A stretch of 64,000 bases of DNA from Brachyhypopomus gauderio (lineage: Eukaryota > Chordata > Actinopteri > Gymnotiformes > Hypopomidae): the NCBI RefSeq assembly GCF_052324685.1, contig NC_135214.1, positions 24,442,265-24,506,264 on the forward strand, written 5' to 3'. The translations under genes were made by a program, and so were the position numbers. Positions 20,367-31,095 of this stretch are shown piece after piece (position 1 is the stretch's first letter; each line of letters begins with the position of its first letter). The notes beneath the pieces are model-generated. The model saw only the letters and a list, made by a program, of their open reading frames with translations. It did not search any database and was not told where the DNA came from.

Positions 20367-22925
20367 CTAGCTAGAGGATTTCTTCTTGTAGTAGATGAAG
20401 CCAGCAGCTGATAGGATGATCCCCAACACCAGACCTGAGGCTCCAATAGCAACCTTGTTCCTCTCAGACTCCGGGAGAGACGGGTCTGTGGAGAACATGC
20501 CACATCTTAAGAACCATATACCATGACAATCACATTTCCTTAACTGCCCTTAAACTTTAAAACATTTGCTGTGTTCATTCTATGATTATCTGATAACAGT
20601 GTTCACTCTCACCCCAGTCGTACACCATGGGCTGGTTGAAGCTGGCGTGCTCCACCACACAGGAGATCTTCTCTCCAGGTTTGTGTGTGTACTCCAGGTG
20701 TGAGTGGATCTGGTAGTACCAGTCTCCATCAGCCAGCTCCTCAGTGGTCGTCACGTCAGAGGTCACTGGTTGACCGTCTCTGAGCCATGACACAGAGATG
20801 GTTTGGGGGTAGAATCTGTAGGCACTGCACATTAAGATGGCGTCACGGGACCCGGCAGCCTGGTTCACTGATGTCACTTTAACCTTTGGAGGCACTGAAT
20901 CAATAAGAACATTTTACACATGTAAACATTCATCCAAAAACATCCCATAATAACCCTGCTTGTGAAGTCCAAGAATAACTTCAATCTGAATCAAACTTCA
21001 TGAATGTTTACAGTCATGTTTAGAAGAGCATTAATTAGGTCTGAATTAGCATTACCCAACACTGTAACATGCAGACCAGACTGTGTTGAGTGATCACATC
21101 ATGTGGTTAAATGCTCCCTGGATGGAGGCTCAGGGTTGGCCCCACCTGCTCTGGACAGCAGGGCGGAGGTTTCAGAGCGAGCGGAGGCCTTGCAGTACGA
21201 GTCCACCTGATCTCGCTCCTTCTGCACCAGAGGTTTGTCTTTGTTCCACAGGTCTGCGCTCCTCATCCCGTACGGTGTGTATCCTGTAAACCACCCCACG
21301 CTGCTGTTGAACTGCACAAACACTGCTTTATTGAAGTAGTAGCCGTCGATGTACTCCATGTCAGTGAGGTTCGCTGAGCTGAAGAGACACCGGGTCCAGC
21401 GGTAGTGATAGTACCCGTCAGCTGAGGAGACAGAACCGCACTGACAACATTCAACTCAGAAAATTCAAAAACTTTGAAATATGCATAATGTATAGCCACA
21501 ATTTTAGATTCACATTATTTCAGTTTTGGTTTCAAAGTCATATGTGGTGTATATCACATAATATCTATTTGTCTACATATCCACAAATGTCCTCTGCCTC
21601 TAATTACCTCTGCCATTATGCTGTTTCAGAACCAGATTAATGTGTGATATACCTTAGATAACACACTACACAAAGATATCCATCCATCCATCCATCCATC
21701 CATCCATCCATCCATCCATCCATTCATTCATCCAAGAAACAACCAACACGTAGCGACATACTTAAATCAGAACACAAAGACAAACCGTAATACAAGAGAA
21801 CATGAAACACGATCGTACACGGGCAGAATGACCCAACACTTCGAACAATAGTGATAACGCACAACAATGAACCGCAATGCAAAAGATCAAACACCAGGAT
21901 TATATAGACAGGGCCAAATGAGCAACACAAGAAATCAATGACGAGAGGGACGGGTACAAAATACAAGGCGGGACTAAGAATGCACATGGCTACACAGGGC
22001 TACACAGGGCTAAACGTGACAATGAGCGTGAAAGATTCATCCTGCAGCAACGTTCAGTTCAACCCCACCCAGATAAACGTTCAGCTCAACCCCCACCAAG
22101 ATAAACGTTCAGCTCAACCAGAGGCGGTCTTTGCATATGGCGTGGCTAGGCAACTGCCTTGGGCCCCTCCCACCGCAGCCCACTGTATGGGCCCCCTGAT
22201 TAGCTGACTTATTTCTCGCATATTAATGTTGATGGGCCCCCTAGTTAAATTCGCCTTGAGCCCCCAAATTGCTAAGTCCGCCACTGAGCTCAACCCCACC
22301 CCGATAAATGTTCAGCTCAATCCCACCCTTATAAACGTTCAGCTCAACCCCCACCAGATCAACGTTCAGCTCAACCTCCACCCAGATAAACATTCAGCTC
22401 AATCCCACCCAGATAAACGTTCAGCTCAACCCCCACCAGATAAACATTCAGCTCAACCTCCACCCAGATAAACGTTCAGCTCAACCCCCACCAGATAAAC
22501 GTTCAGCTCAACCCCCACCCAGATAAACGTTCAGCTCAAACCCCACCCAGATGAATGTTCAGCTCAATCCCCACCCAGATAAACAGCTCCAGACATCATT
22601 TTCATGGGGGGTCTTTAATTGAAAATAAATTATTTAATGAACATTTAAGTATTACAAATAATCTAAGATTTTTACAATCTTGTTTTAAGTATTATCACTT
22701 TTACCACTATTATTACAATGTAAATACATATATGTACACACAAATGTAAATACATACAAAGTATGTGTCTTGTAAATACATACAAAAACACACATGTAGC
22801 TCAATAAATCAACAGTATTTCATTATTGGTTCATGTTATTGGTGTGATATGTTTCACTAACCTGTTCCAGTGAACACAGACAGTGTGAGGATTAAAGTTA
22901 GAGGACAGAGATCTGAAACAGCCAT
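20367..22925 (-). CDS. MHC class II antigen beta chain, gene 1 (four coding exons)
   Basis: Membrane glycoprotein that pairs with a class II alpha chain and presents endosomal peptides to CD4 T cells. Coding exons: 22862-22925 (signal peptide [20 protein letters not shown]), 21146-21421 (beta-1 domain, residues 22-113, with [20 protein letters not shown]), 20613-20894 (beta-2 Ig C1-set domain, residues 114-207, CSAYRFYP and CVVEHASF cysteines, WLRDGQPV) and 20367-20485 (connecting peptide, transmembrane helix with [15 protein letters not shown], short KKKSSS tail). Junctions are GT/AG and all phase 1; the CDS is 741 nt, 246 aa, without stops. N-glycosylation sites NLT and NSS lie in beta-1. 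Intron 1 holds an LTR fragment, a MITE and minisatellites. Unlike gene 2 the stop is in exon 4. Probably a DAB-type locus; the locus name is not certain. Confidence 0.95.
21680..21731. repeat. (CATC)n microsatellite in beta gene 1 intron 1
   Basis: About twelve CATC/CATT tetramers directly next to the antisense LTR fragment. Confidence 0.93.
21735..22021 (-). mobile_element. Truncated solo LTR, antisense, in beta gene 1 intron 1
   Basis: Read on the minus strand it begins TGTCACGTTTAGCCC and continues with TTGTATTTTGTACCC and GTCTATATAATCCTGG. These correspond to the start, body and TATA region of the solo LTR at 27951-28337. The 3' part is missing at the CATC repeat, so it is truncated. It is inserted in the same strand orientation as the host gene. 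Confidence 0.75.
22040..22585. repeat. 27-29-bp minisatellite in beta gene 1 intron 1
   Basis: About a dozen copies of a unit containing CCCAGATAAACGTTCAGCTC, interrupted at 22119-22286 by a MITE. Open frames across it are repeat artefacts. Confidence 0.9.
22119..22286. mobile_element. 168-bp MITE, hAT-like, inside the minisatellite
   Basis: Ends CAGAGGCGG and CCGCCACTG are inverted repeats with one mismatch. It is flanked by AGCTCAAC on both sides (22111-22118 and 22287-22294), an 8-bp duplication typical of hAT. Since AGCTCAAC also occurs in each minisatellite unit, the duplication is less decisive than elsewhere. No ORF. Confidence 0.7.
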
Positions 22926-23129
22926 GTCTGTCTGAGGAGAGATCGTGTTGAGGAAGTGAGATGATGATCAGGTGTTGCTGTGTGACGTTGGTCCTTCATG
23001 ACATGTTTCATGCAGGTTTTGAGATGTGTAACACGAGTTTGTCTCAGTCTTATTGGGGGAGGTTATAAAATACAAAGCACCTCATGTGCTGCTGGAACAG
23101 TTGTGAATATAACTTATTATATATAACTA

Positions 23130-24565
23130 TATAATATATCTCCTCCCACTACACACCACTCATCACACACCACTCTCCACACACTACACACCACTCTCCT
23201 CCCACTACACACCACTCATCACACACCACTCTCCTCCCACTACACACCACTCATCACACACCACTCTCCTCCTACTACACACTACTCATCACACACCACT
23301 CTCCTCCCACTACACACCACTCTCCTCCCACTACACACCACTCATCACACACCACTCTCCTCCCACTACACACCACTCATCACACACCACTCTCCTCCCA
23401 CTACACACCACTCATCACACACCACTCTCCTCCCACTACACACCACTCATCACACACCACTCTCCTCCTACTACACACTACTCATCACACACCACTCTCC
23501 TCCCACTACACACCACTCACCGCACACCACTCTCCTCCCACTACACACCACTCATCACACACCACTCTCCTCCTACTACACACTACTCATCACACACCAC
23601 TCTCCTCCCACTACACACCACTCACCGCACACCACTCTCCTCCCACTACACACCACTCATCACACACCACTCTCCTCCTACTACACACTACTCATCACAC
23701 ACCACTCTCCTCCCACTACACACCACTCATCACACACCACTCTCCTCCCACTACACACCACTCACCACACACCACTCTCCTCCCACTACACACCACTCTC
23801 CTCCCACTACACAACACTCACCGCACACCACTCTCCTCCCACTACACACCACTCACCACACACCACTCTCCTCCCACTACACACCACTCTCCTCCCACTA
23901 CACACCACTCATCACACACCACTCTCCTCCCACTACACACCACTCTCCTCCCACTACACACCACTCACCGCACACCACTCTCCTCCCACTACACACCACT
24001 CACCACACACCACTCTCCTCCCACTACACACCACTCACCACACACCACTCTCCTCCCACTACACACCACTCATCACACACCACTCTCCTCCCACTACACA
24101 CCACTCATCACACACCACTCTCCTCCCACTACACACCACTCACCACACACCACTCTCCTCCCACTACACACCACTCACCACACACCACTCTCCTCCCACT
24201 ACACACCACTCACCACACACCAGTCTCCTCCCACTACACACCACTCACCACACACCTCTCCTCCCACCACAAACTACTTACTACACACCACTCACCACAC
24301 ACACCACTCTCCTCCCACTACACACCACTCACCACACACCACTCTCCACACACTACACACCACTCACCACACACCACTCATCTCACAATACACTACACAC
24401 CACTCACATCCCACTACACACCACTCACCACACACCACTCTCCACTCACCACACACCACTCAACACACACCATTCACTACACACCACACACCACTCTGCT
24501 CACACTACACACCACTAACCACACACCACTCATCACACACCACTAACCACACACTACTCACCACC
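23130..24565. repeat. 35-bp minisatellite between class II alpha and beta genes
   Basis: About 40 copies of a 35-bp unit containing CTCCTCCCACTACACACCAC, degenerating toward the right end. Variants CTACTACACACTACTCATC and CTCACCGCACACC recur at intervals, showing local higher-order duplication. The array starts about 205 bp upstream of the beta gene 1 start codon. Confidence 0.95.
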
Positions 24566-24589
24566 ACTGGGTGTGTGTGTGTGCATGTT

Positions 24590-24672
24590 CACTTGTTTTG
24601 TTAGTCTAATGTGTTTCATGTGGTGCTTGTTAGGCTACGTGTATATAGTGTGTGTGTGTGTGTGTGTGTGTG
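24590..24672. repeat. GT-rich tract
   Basis: Two short GT runs (about 24570-24582 and 24650-24672) in T/G-rich sequence. Confidence 0.75.
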
Positions 24673-24744
24673 TTTGTATCATCTTGTGCTTGTCTTTGAT
24701 CTGAAGTTGAGTGTTAGCCTATCTGAATGCATCTTGTCTTCGTA

Positions 24745-24868
24745 ATATAATAATCTGAATCTGTTTGGGTCTGTACATTATCCTGTATAACAATCTGAAT
24801 CTGTTTGGGTCTGTACATTATCCTGTATAACAATCTGAATCTGTTTGGGTCTGTACATTAGCCTTTGA
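24745..24868. repeat. 40-bp tandem repeat, three copies
   Basis: Three copies of a 40-bp unit containing AATCTGAATCTGTTTGGGTC, the last diverging at its 3' end. Confidence 0.88.
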
Positions 24869-24904
24869 ACACTGAACCACAGCTGTAATGGACAGGTGAG
24901 CTAA

Positions 24905-25125
24905 ATCAAATCAAATCATTTTATTTATATAGCGCTTTTTACAACTTTTACAACATTTGTTGTCACAAAGCAGCTTTACAAGTGTTCAAGTCCAAGCCCC
25001 CAGTGAACAAGCCAAGGGCAACAGTGGCAAGGAAAAACTCCCCAAGACCATGAGGAAGAAACCTTGAGAGGAACCAAGATTCTTGGGGGGGACCCATCCT
25101 CCTCTTGCTGACGCCGGTCACCATA
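24905..25125 (-). mobile_element. LINE 3'-tail fragment, antisense
   Basis: Starts with an AAATCAAATCAAATCA tail read in complement, then TTATATAGCGCTTTTTACAA and CACAAAGCAGCTTTACAAG. It continues with GGAAAAACTCCC and GAAGAAACCTTGAGAGGAAC. The same segment occurs in sense at 29193-29340. Fish genomes carry many such 5'-truncated tails. Confidence 0.7.
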
Positions 25126-25440
25126 ACAACAATTAGAAAGATAGAAAAACAAAGAAAAGATGGGAATAATAAATAATTCTCATATTTGTGTGTATTTATA
25201 TACATGAGTTCTCTATGTAATTCCTATTCAGTCCTAAACTTCTTGATGGTCCAGTAATAGTAATCCAGGGCCATGGAGATACAGCCATAGCAGGGGAGAA
25301 TTCAGGGTGGTGAGAGGGTCCAGGGCAGTGGGTTGATCCTTTATCATAGCTGGCTAGGCAGGAGGTGGCTGGCCCAAAATGGATCTTGGGAAAGGCTAGT
25401 TTCTCCTCGTCTCAGTATTTCTCAGGTAGGCGGGCAGCTG

Positions 25441-25584
25441 TTAAACGTATCTCTCCCTGTTACTGCCGTTTCCTTTGATGAGGAAGAAGGTTCCAGTAGC
25501 CACACCCAGCAGTCCTGCAGCCAGACCCACTCCACAGAACACAGAGGGACCCACACTGGGCAGAGACACATCCACCTCTGGGAA

Positions 25585-25628
<44 letters not shown>

Positions 25629-25649
25629 CACCCAGACCAACCACACATT

Positions 25650-25744
<95 letters not shown>

Positions 25745-27048
25745 CACCCCACCCAGACCAACCACACATTCATACACAGACACACAAACACACCCACTCA
25801 TATGCGCACACACACATGCACACACACAAACCACACACACATATACATGAAGTTACACTTACAATGTATACATACAGTTATAGTAAAAACAAAAGGTTTG
25901 TGAAGCTCACTGTGACATTTCTCTCTCACCCAGTATTCTGGTCTGAGCTTGCTGCAGGCCTCTGTGGCTCACGGTACAGGTGTAAATGTCGCCCTCTTGT
26001 GGCGTGAAGCTCAGTGTGGAGAACATGTTGAAGGTGCCGTCCCTGTTTGGGTAATACTGACTCACACTCACACCTTCAGTCACCTTCTCATTGTTCCTGG
26101 TCCATGACACTCTGACAGGAGGCGGGAAGAATCCGGTCACATGACAGATGAGTGTGTTTCTGACACCCAGCTGGACGTCATCCTCAGGATAAATGGAGCT
26201 CCCAGGAGGATCTACAGACAGGCACTTCTGTTTAATCATGGTGCTCATCCTCTTCAAAAGTTCACAGAAAGTCTTAATGCCTCCAAGAAAGCTGTTTCAG
26301 ACAAACGTATGCATTGTCTCTACAGTTCTGTAGCATGTAAAGGCATAATATATAGTATATGTACAATAGTATATAGTATGTACTGTAGTATGTACTACAT
26401 GCACTGTAGTATATAGTATATATACTGAAGTACTGTAGTAAGTAGTATATGTACTGTAGTATATAGTATATATACTGTAGTATGTAGTATTCTTTTTTAC
26501 TCCATGTCTTGTGCCAATATGTGCATGTCTTACCCAGCTCCTCTTCAGGATGATTGTACGCCTTTATACAAGTGGTTAGAATGTTTTTGCAGGCTTCTAT
26601 TAGGCGGACACTCTGCTCATAGTCTTCAGGGAAGGACATGGGACCTGTGAAATCAGGCAGTGTCTTCACTCCTCGTCTCTGAGTGAAGTCTGTGTGGTAC
26701 ATTTCCTCCCCGTCCAGTCCAGCCATGAACTCTCTGTCTGCGTCTGACTCTGAGCAGCCGATTATCTCTGAATCTTCATGGACGACTAAACAGATCAAAC
26801 ACAGTAATGCAGGTCAGCAGGAATGAGACAGAATGACTGACACCTGAATACCTTCCTGAATAACCACCTGAATACCTTCACTTCAGACACACTAGACTGT
26901 CTCTGTCTCTTATTCCCCCAGCAGGTCCTGTTTTCTGAACTCCTACATGTCCAGACAGGGTAGCAGGTCTGCATCCATCCCTCTACTTACGTTTGGGCTT
27001 CACAGACGCTACCAGGGCCAGACTGACGATAAAAATATGTCTCCTCAT
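25441..27048 (-). CDS. MHC class II antigen alpha chain (four coding exons)
   Basis: Partner of the class II beta chain in the peptide-presenting heterodimer of endosomes and the cell surface. Coding exons: 26991-27048 (signal peptide [19 protein letters not shown]), 26534-26785 (alpha-1, residues 20-103, with [12 protein letters not shown] and cysteines in IIGCSES and IEACKNIL that fit the teleost alpha-1 disulphide), 25930-26211 (alpha-2 Ig C1-set, residues 104-197, [16 protein letters not shown] and YTCTVSH) and 25441-25577 (connecting peptide, transmembrane helix with [19 protein letters not shown], tail [11 protein letters not shown]). All junctions are GT/AG, phase 1; CDS 729 nt, 242 aa, no internal stops. 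It lies upstream of beta gene 1 on the same strand. Intron 3 carries long CA repeats. Probably a DAA-type gene; locus name not certain. Confidence 0.95.
25582..25835. repeat. CA microsatellite cluster in alpha gene intron 3
   Basis: Several CA runs, the longest about 25657-25741 (some 42 CA units), separated by two copies of CACCCAGACCAACCACACAT. It directly abuts the exon 4 acceptor side, leaving only a few bases of pyrimidine tract. Confidence 0.93.
26345..26500. repeat. AT-rich tandem repeat in alpha gene intron 2
   Basis: Irregular copies of GTATATAGTATATGTACTGTA in which four-base and six-base steps vary. Non-coding. Confidence 0.8.
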
Positions 27049-27154
27049 TGCAAGTGGCAGGCAGCTGTAGAGAAAACAATGAAGCAGCTCCTGTTTAGAA
27101 GAATGAGAGCAGGAAGTGGGTGATCTCTATGCCCCTCCCCCAGAAATGCCTTAT

Positions 27155-27162
27155 CCAATCAG
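27155..27162 (-). promoter_or_regulatory. Class II Y box (CCAAT) upstream of alpha gene
   Basis: CTGATTGG on the minus strand, an exact match to the class II Y box bound by NF-Y, 107 bp upstream of the alpha start codon. An X box normally lies about 18-20 bp further upstream; that interval runs into the transposon that starts at 27189 and I see no clear X box there. Confidence 0.65.
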
Positions 27163-27328
27163 AATTGTACTGCGACTCTGCCACTCTATAGGCCCGTAGC
27201 CAGCGTTGTGATGGGGGGGATCTTTACCCCTAAAAGTGGACATCATGTGGCTCTCTACTCTCAATGCCCCCTAAATACACGAGCACACTTCAAACCTTTT
27301 AATTTACACATATTTTATTCATTATAAG

Positions 27329-27607
27329 CAAGGTTGCCAACTTTTCAAAATCACTAGGAGTGAGATTTGATTTGGGGGCGGGGGGGGGGGGGGGTGTCAA
27401 ACGTTGACGGGGGGGTGGGGGGTGGGGTTATGTCTTATATGTTTCCTCTATGCTGCGCCTAAAGCGATCGATCGCCAGATGTAGATCGGAGATAAATAAA
27501 CTAGATTTTTTTTCAGCGTGAGAAATCGGATGTGTGGTGTGTGTGAGCGTGTGAAGACAGTCAAATGCGTGTGTCTTACGCTCATTGCGTGAGAGTTGGC
27601 AACACTG
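27329..27607. mobile_element. CAGGGTTGCCAACT-family MITE, nested
   Basis: Starts CAAGGTTGCCAACTTTTCAA and ends GAGAGTTGGCAACACTG, inverted ends of the same family as 62094-62269 and 62985-63323. Shared internal blocks include AATAAACTAGATTTTTTTTC and GTGAAGACAGTCAAATGCGT. The target duplication is imperfect here. Confidence 0.8.
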
Positions 27608-27726
27608 TAATAAGTTTGTTGTGAGTCTGTTGTTGCTGTCCTCATTTGTTCGTCTGTATATTCACCGGAGATCAACAGTTCATTCATTGAATAGCCTACC
27701 TATCTTGAGGGGCATGTGTGTACGGA

Positions 27727-27775
27727 GGGAGGGTGTGGGTGTGGGTGTGGGTGTGGGTGTGGGGGTGGGGGGGGA
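27727..27775. repeat. (GGTGTG)n / G-rich tract
   Basis: Short GGTGTG hexamer run followed by a G run inside the 27189-27813 transposon. Confidence 0.85.
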
Positions 27776-27950
27776 TCGAACGAACCCTTCGATCCCCCCT
27801 GGCTACGGGCCTGCTCTAACATACCTTTGTCTGTTATTGGATGGAATATTTAGAAGCTGTACAGTTATGCATATATATAGTAGTAGACACACATATAATA
27901 CAGATGTACTTACTATATGTGCTAATGTAATGTCAAGGATTTAACATAAT

Positions 27951-28337
27951 TGTCACGGTTAGCCCCTCCCCCATGTGCATTCATATTCCCTCCTTGTATT
28001 TTGTAACCCGGCGCTCTCGTTATTGGATTCATATGTTACTCATTTGGTCTCGTCTATTTAATCCTGGTATTTGGTCTTTTTTGTTGCTGTTCGTTGTTTC
28101 ACTTACAGCCCTGTAGCTATACTTTCATGCCTGCGATCTGTGTAGTATTACGGTTTGTTTCTATGTTTTGTATTCTAGTATGTTGTTACGTGTTGGCTAT
28201 GTTTCTATGTCGGACGCCCTGTGAGATTTGATTTCAGCCTGTTTGTACAACCCCGAGTATGAAATACCCTTTAATAAATCTCGCACTTCTCAGCATTTGT
28301 GTTCTCCCTTTCACTCCTTGAGGCCACCGGCATTACA
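27951..28337 (+). mobile_element. Solo LTR, 387 bp
   Basis: Begins TGTCACGGTTAGCCCC, ends CACCGGCATTACA and has an exact 5-bp target duplication ATAAT (27946-27950 and 28338-28342). Contains a TATTTAATCC TATA-like site and an AATAAA at about 28274. No internal region, so it is the product of LTR-LTR recombination. Related copies at 21735-22021 and 6820-6990. Confidence 0.88.
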
Positions 28338-28342
28338 ATAAT

Positions 28343-29014
28343 CTGAATGGAAAAACATTCCATTTTCATTTGGCAAATTTCTTGGAAAATTTGTTGATCT
28401 TTTTACCATGTTTAAAATAGAACATCCAATTAAATCTGATAAATCTGATCTGAAGTACAAAAGAGAATTTAGCTCAGTTAAAGAACTGATATATTTATGT
28501 GGTTTTATGCAAACATATTCATAAACATGGGGAAATCTTCTGGGTATAATCTGGTCATATAGTCTCGGATGTATCTGGTCATGTAGTTCCATAATTAATA
28601 GTAGGACGTGTATGAACACCGTAAAGAGATTTCATGACCACACAGACATCATGGGTCAACTTCCTGCAAAATAACACCTGTTTATTATGCACTTTTGCAT
28701 GCTCAATCTAATATGTTTTGACTATATCTCGATCATGCATTGTCTTTGTTCTAGTGTACTTGAATGTCATATTGTGTAGTATAACAATTTCATAATGCGT
28801 ACCAACGTAATGTCATAATGTGTAGAATAACAATGTCATAATGTGTAGTATAGGAAGGCGCTACCTAGGAAAGTGGAGCCCCCCTGTGTTGGCAGAGTGT
28901 ACTGCAGGACGCCTGTAGAGGGACGTGCTCATGAGGACAGAACTCACACACATGAACATTTCAAAAGAACATCTGAGTGTGCAATATCAGCGTTATCCAT
29001 GAAGATGTAAAATT
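28343..29014. other. Intergenic, no gene recognised
   Basis: AT-rich, short ORFs only. Imperfect repeats of TGTCATAATGTGTAGTATAA occur around 28765-28855. Confidence 0.5.
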
Positions 29015-29192
29015 TACAGTGCTGCCCAAAATGATTCATAGCCCTGGCAAATTTGGACTTAAAATTATTTTGATTCAGCATTTTTTTTTTTTAGAAATTA
29101 CACAAGATCTCTAAGATGATAATAAGACGAAGTACAAGAGGCATCATTGTGGGGAAAAAATATTTCTCAGCATTTATTTACATTTGAACAAG

Positions 29193-29340
29193 GGAGTTTT
29201 TCCTCGCCACTGTCGCCCTTGGCTTGCTCATTAGGGTTCTGGACCCGTAGTATTGTTAACCTTTTAAATCCTGTAAGGCGCTTTGTGACAACATGTGTTG
29301 TGAAAAGCGCTATACAAATAAACTTTGATTGATTGATTGA
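29193..29340 (+). mobile_element. LINE 3'-tail insertion inside the Tc1 relic
   Basis: Sequence from GGAGTTTTTCCTCGCCACTG to GCGCTATACAAATAAACTTT ending in a TTGA tandem tail. The 9-mer TTGAACAAG flanks it (29184-29192 and 29341-29349), the signature of LINE-driven target-primed insertion. Confidence 0.8.
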
Positions 29341-29459
29341 TTGAACAAGTGGCATGTCCAGAATTATTCATACCCTTGTCAAAAATCAATAGAAAAGTCT
29401 GGGACACTGCATAACATTCATGTTTTTGTCTGCTAACCAGTTCTTCACCACTTTTGCTG

Positions 29460-30369
29460 TGTGTTTTGGGTCAGTGTTGAGCTAAAATGTCCACTGGTGC
29501 CAAGTTTCTCTGTAGACTGATGTTGTTGAGAATCTTGATGTTGAGCTCTTTTTTCATAGTGCTATTTACTGTGATTAGGTTCCCTGGTCCACTGGCTGAA
29601 ACACTCTTAAATCATTAGGCACCCAGCACCATGTTGGACAGTGGGGATGATGTTTTTAAGGTTGAAGGCTTCTCCATTTTTGAGTGATACATCATTGTGG
29701 CCAAACAATTACATTTTTGTTTCATCTGATCAGAAGACCAGAAATCTTCTTCTTTGTCCAGATGATCATTTGCAAAGATCAAGTGGGCTTTTATGTGCCT
29801 TTTCTGGAGAAGAGGCGTCCTTGGTCTGCATCCATGAAACCCAGCAGTGTGCAGTGTCCACTGGACTGTCTGCCTTAAGATGTCTCCACCAGCAGAGCCC
29901 AGATTCACCAGGATGGTCTTGGTGGTGATCTTTGGATTCTTTCTCATCACTCTCACTGTCCTCTTGGCCAGCACAGCAGTCACCTTTGGCTTCTGACCAC
30001 GTCCTCTGAGATTTTCCACAGTGCAGAATGTCTTGTATTTTTAATAATAATTTGCCCTGTAGCCACAGGAACTTGAAAACATTTACATGGCTTTATAGCC
30101 CTTTCCTGACTTATGAGCAGGCACAACGTGCAGCCACAGGTCCTTAGTTTGCCACAGGTCCTGTTTTTCACCTGTTGATTAAAACAGCTTGGACTATTTG
30201 AAATGGTATTAAACTTTGGATTTTCCCATAGATTGTGACAGTCTGCAAAGCGTAAGAATAATTTTGGACATATTCTTTTGGACTTTTTGTTTAAATGTAA
30301 ATGAAAGCTGAGAATTTTTTTCCACAAGGTTGCCTCTTGTACTTTGTCTTCTGGGAGATGCTGTGTCAT
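29460..30369 (-). pseudogene. Tc1 transposase, decayed
   Basis: The longest piece, 29615-30019 (134 codons), has a GRGQKPKVT linker, the second helix-turn-helix with a VRKNPKITTKTI-like segment, and the start of the DDE domain (HLDKEEDFWSSD, then SNMVLGA in the position of the conserved G-S-M-W-G). An upstream piece in another frame lies at 29980-30369. The C-terminal half with the second Asp and the final acidic residue is scrambled by frameshifts and stops, so no active enzyme can be made. Confidence 0.8.
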
Positions 30370-30466
30370 TTACGGTAAAAAAAAAAAAAAAAAAAAACAT
30401 TGCTGGTTGAATCAAAATAACTAAGTAAAAATTTGCGAGTCGTATGAATAATTTCGGTTAACACTG

Positions 30467-31095
30467 TGAATGCCGTGTCACTTAAAAAAAACACATGTGA
30501 TTGAATATTTCTAAAATGCATGTTCATATCAAATGTAGGACTTTAAGACTGATTCGCCCCAGAGGTTACGCACGGGGTTACACTGAGATGTCACTGCAGT
30601 GAGAATGCAATTTTTGTCAGCGAGAACAAATAAATGGAAAACAAAATAATCATGATCCTACAACTCTTTCGACTCTTTCACGAAACTATGTGAGAAAAAG
30701 CGTCTTACAACCTTGAACGATTACACCATTCCAACGCTAGGTGGCGCCAGACACTGCACATGGGCTTTTGCAGCAGTCAGACGCCAGACCATGTTATGAA
30801 TGTCCATGTTACAGTTTACCTGAAGCACCACAGGGTGACACAGTGATGGTTGTTATTGTGGTGATGTGGGCAGTAGCTTCTGATTCCCCAGATTACAGAT
30901 CACTGGCTTACAGAACTACAGCAGTTGTTAATCACAAAATGCAGACCTTGCAAATACAATAACATTACCCAAGTGGAAAATACACAGAGGGCCAAAAAAA
31001 CAAATTTGCTACAAGCAGAGGGCCAGACTGGTTCAATGTTTATTAAAACATATTGAAATGATTGCACATAGCCTATTGAACCAAGACCTAACACA
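30467..31095. other. Intergenic, no gene recognised
   Basis: No supported gene. From about 30980 (CAGAGGGCCAAAAAAACAAA) the sequence looks like one end of the outer degenerate repeat described at 30980-51475. Confidence 0.45.

Larger units (their letters stand above)
27189..27813. mobile_element. TIR transposon at class II alpha promoter
   Basis: Left end TAGGCCCGTAGCCAG and the complement of the right end CAGGCCCGTAGCCAG match at 14 of 15 bases. A 5-bp direct repeat CTCTA flanks it (27184-27188 and 27814-27818). G-rich interior, no transposase, and another MITE inserted inside (27329-27607). A 5-bp duplication would fit the hAT5 group, but assignment is inference. Confidence 0.7.
29017..30466 (-). 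mobile_element. Tc1/mariner transposon relic
   Basis: Inverted ends CAGTGCTGCCCAAAATGATT (left) and, in complement, CAGTGTTAACCGAAATTATT (right) are Tc1-type and diverged; a TA stands before the left end (29015-29016). The interior encodes a degraded transposase on the minus strand. A LINE tail was later inserted at 29193-29340 with a TTGAACAAG duplication. Confidence 0.85.

Noticed and set aside
20288..20503. Separate 71-codon minus-strand gene
   Set aside because: It is another reading frame of the transmembrane exon of class II beta gene 1.
25333..26007. 224-codon plus-strand ORF
   Set aside because: It runs through the CA microsatellite and antisense to class II alpha exons; the real coding strand is minus.
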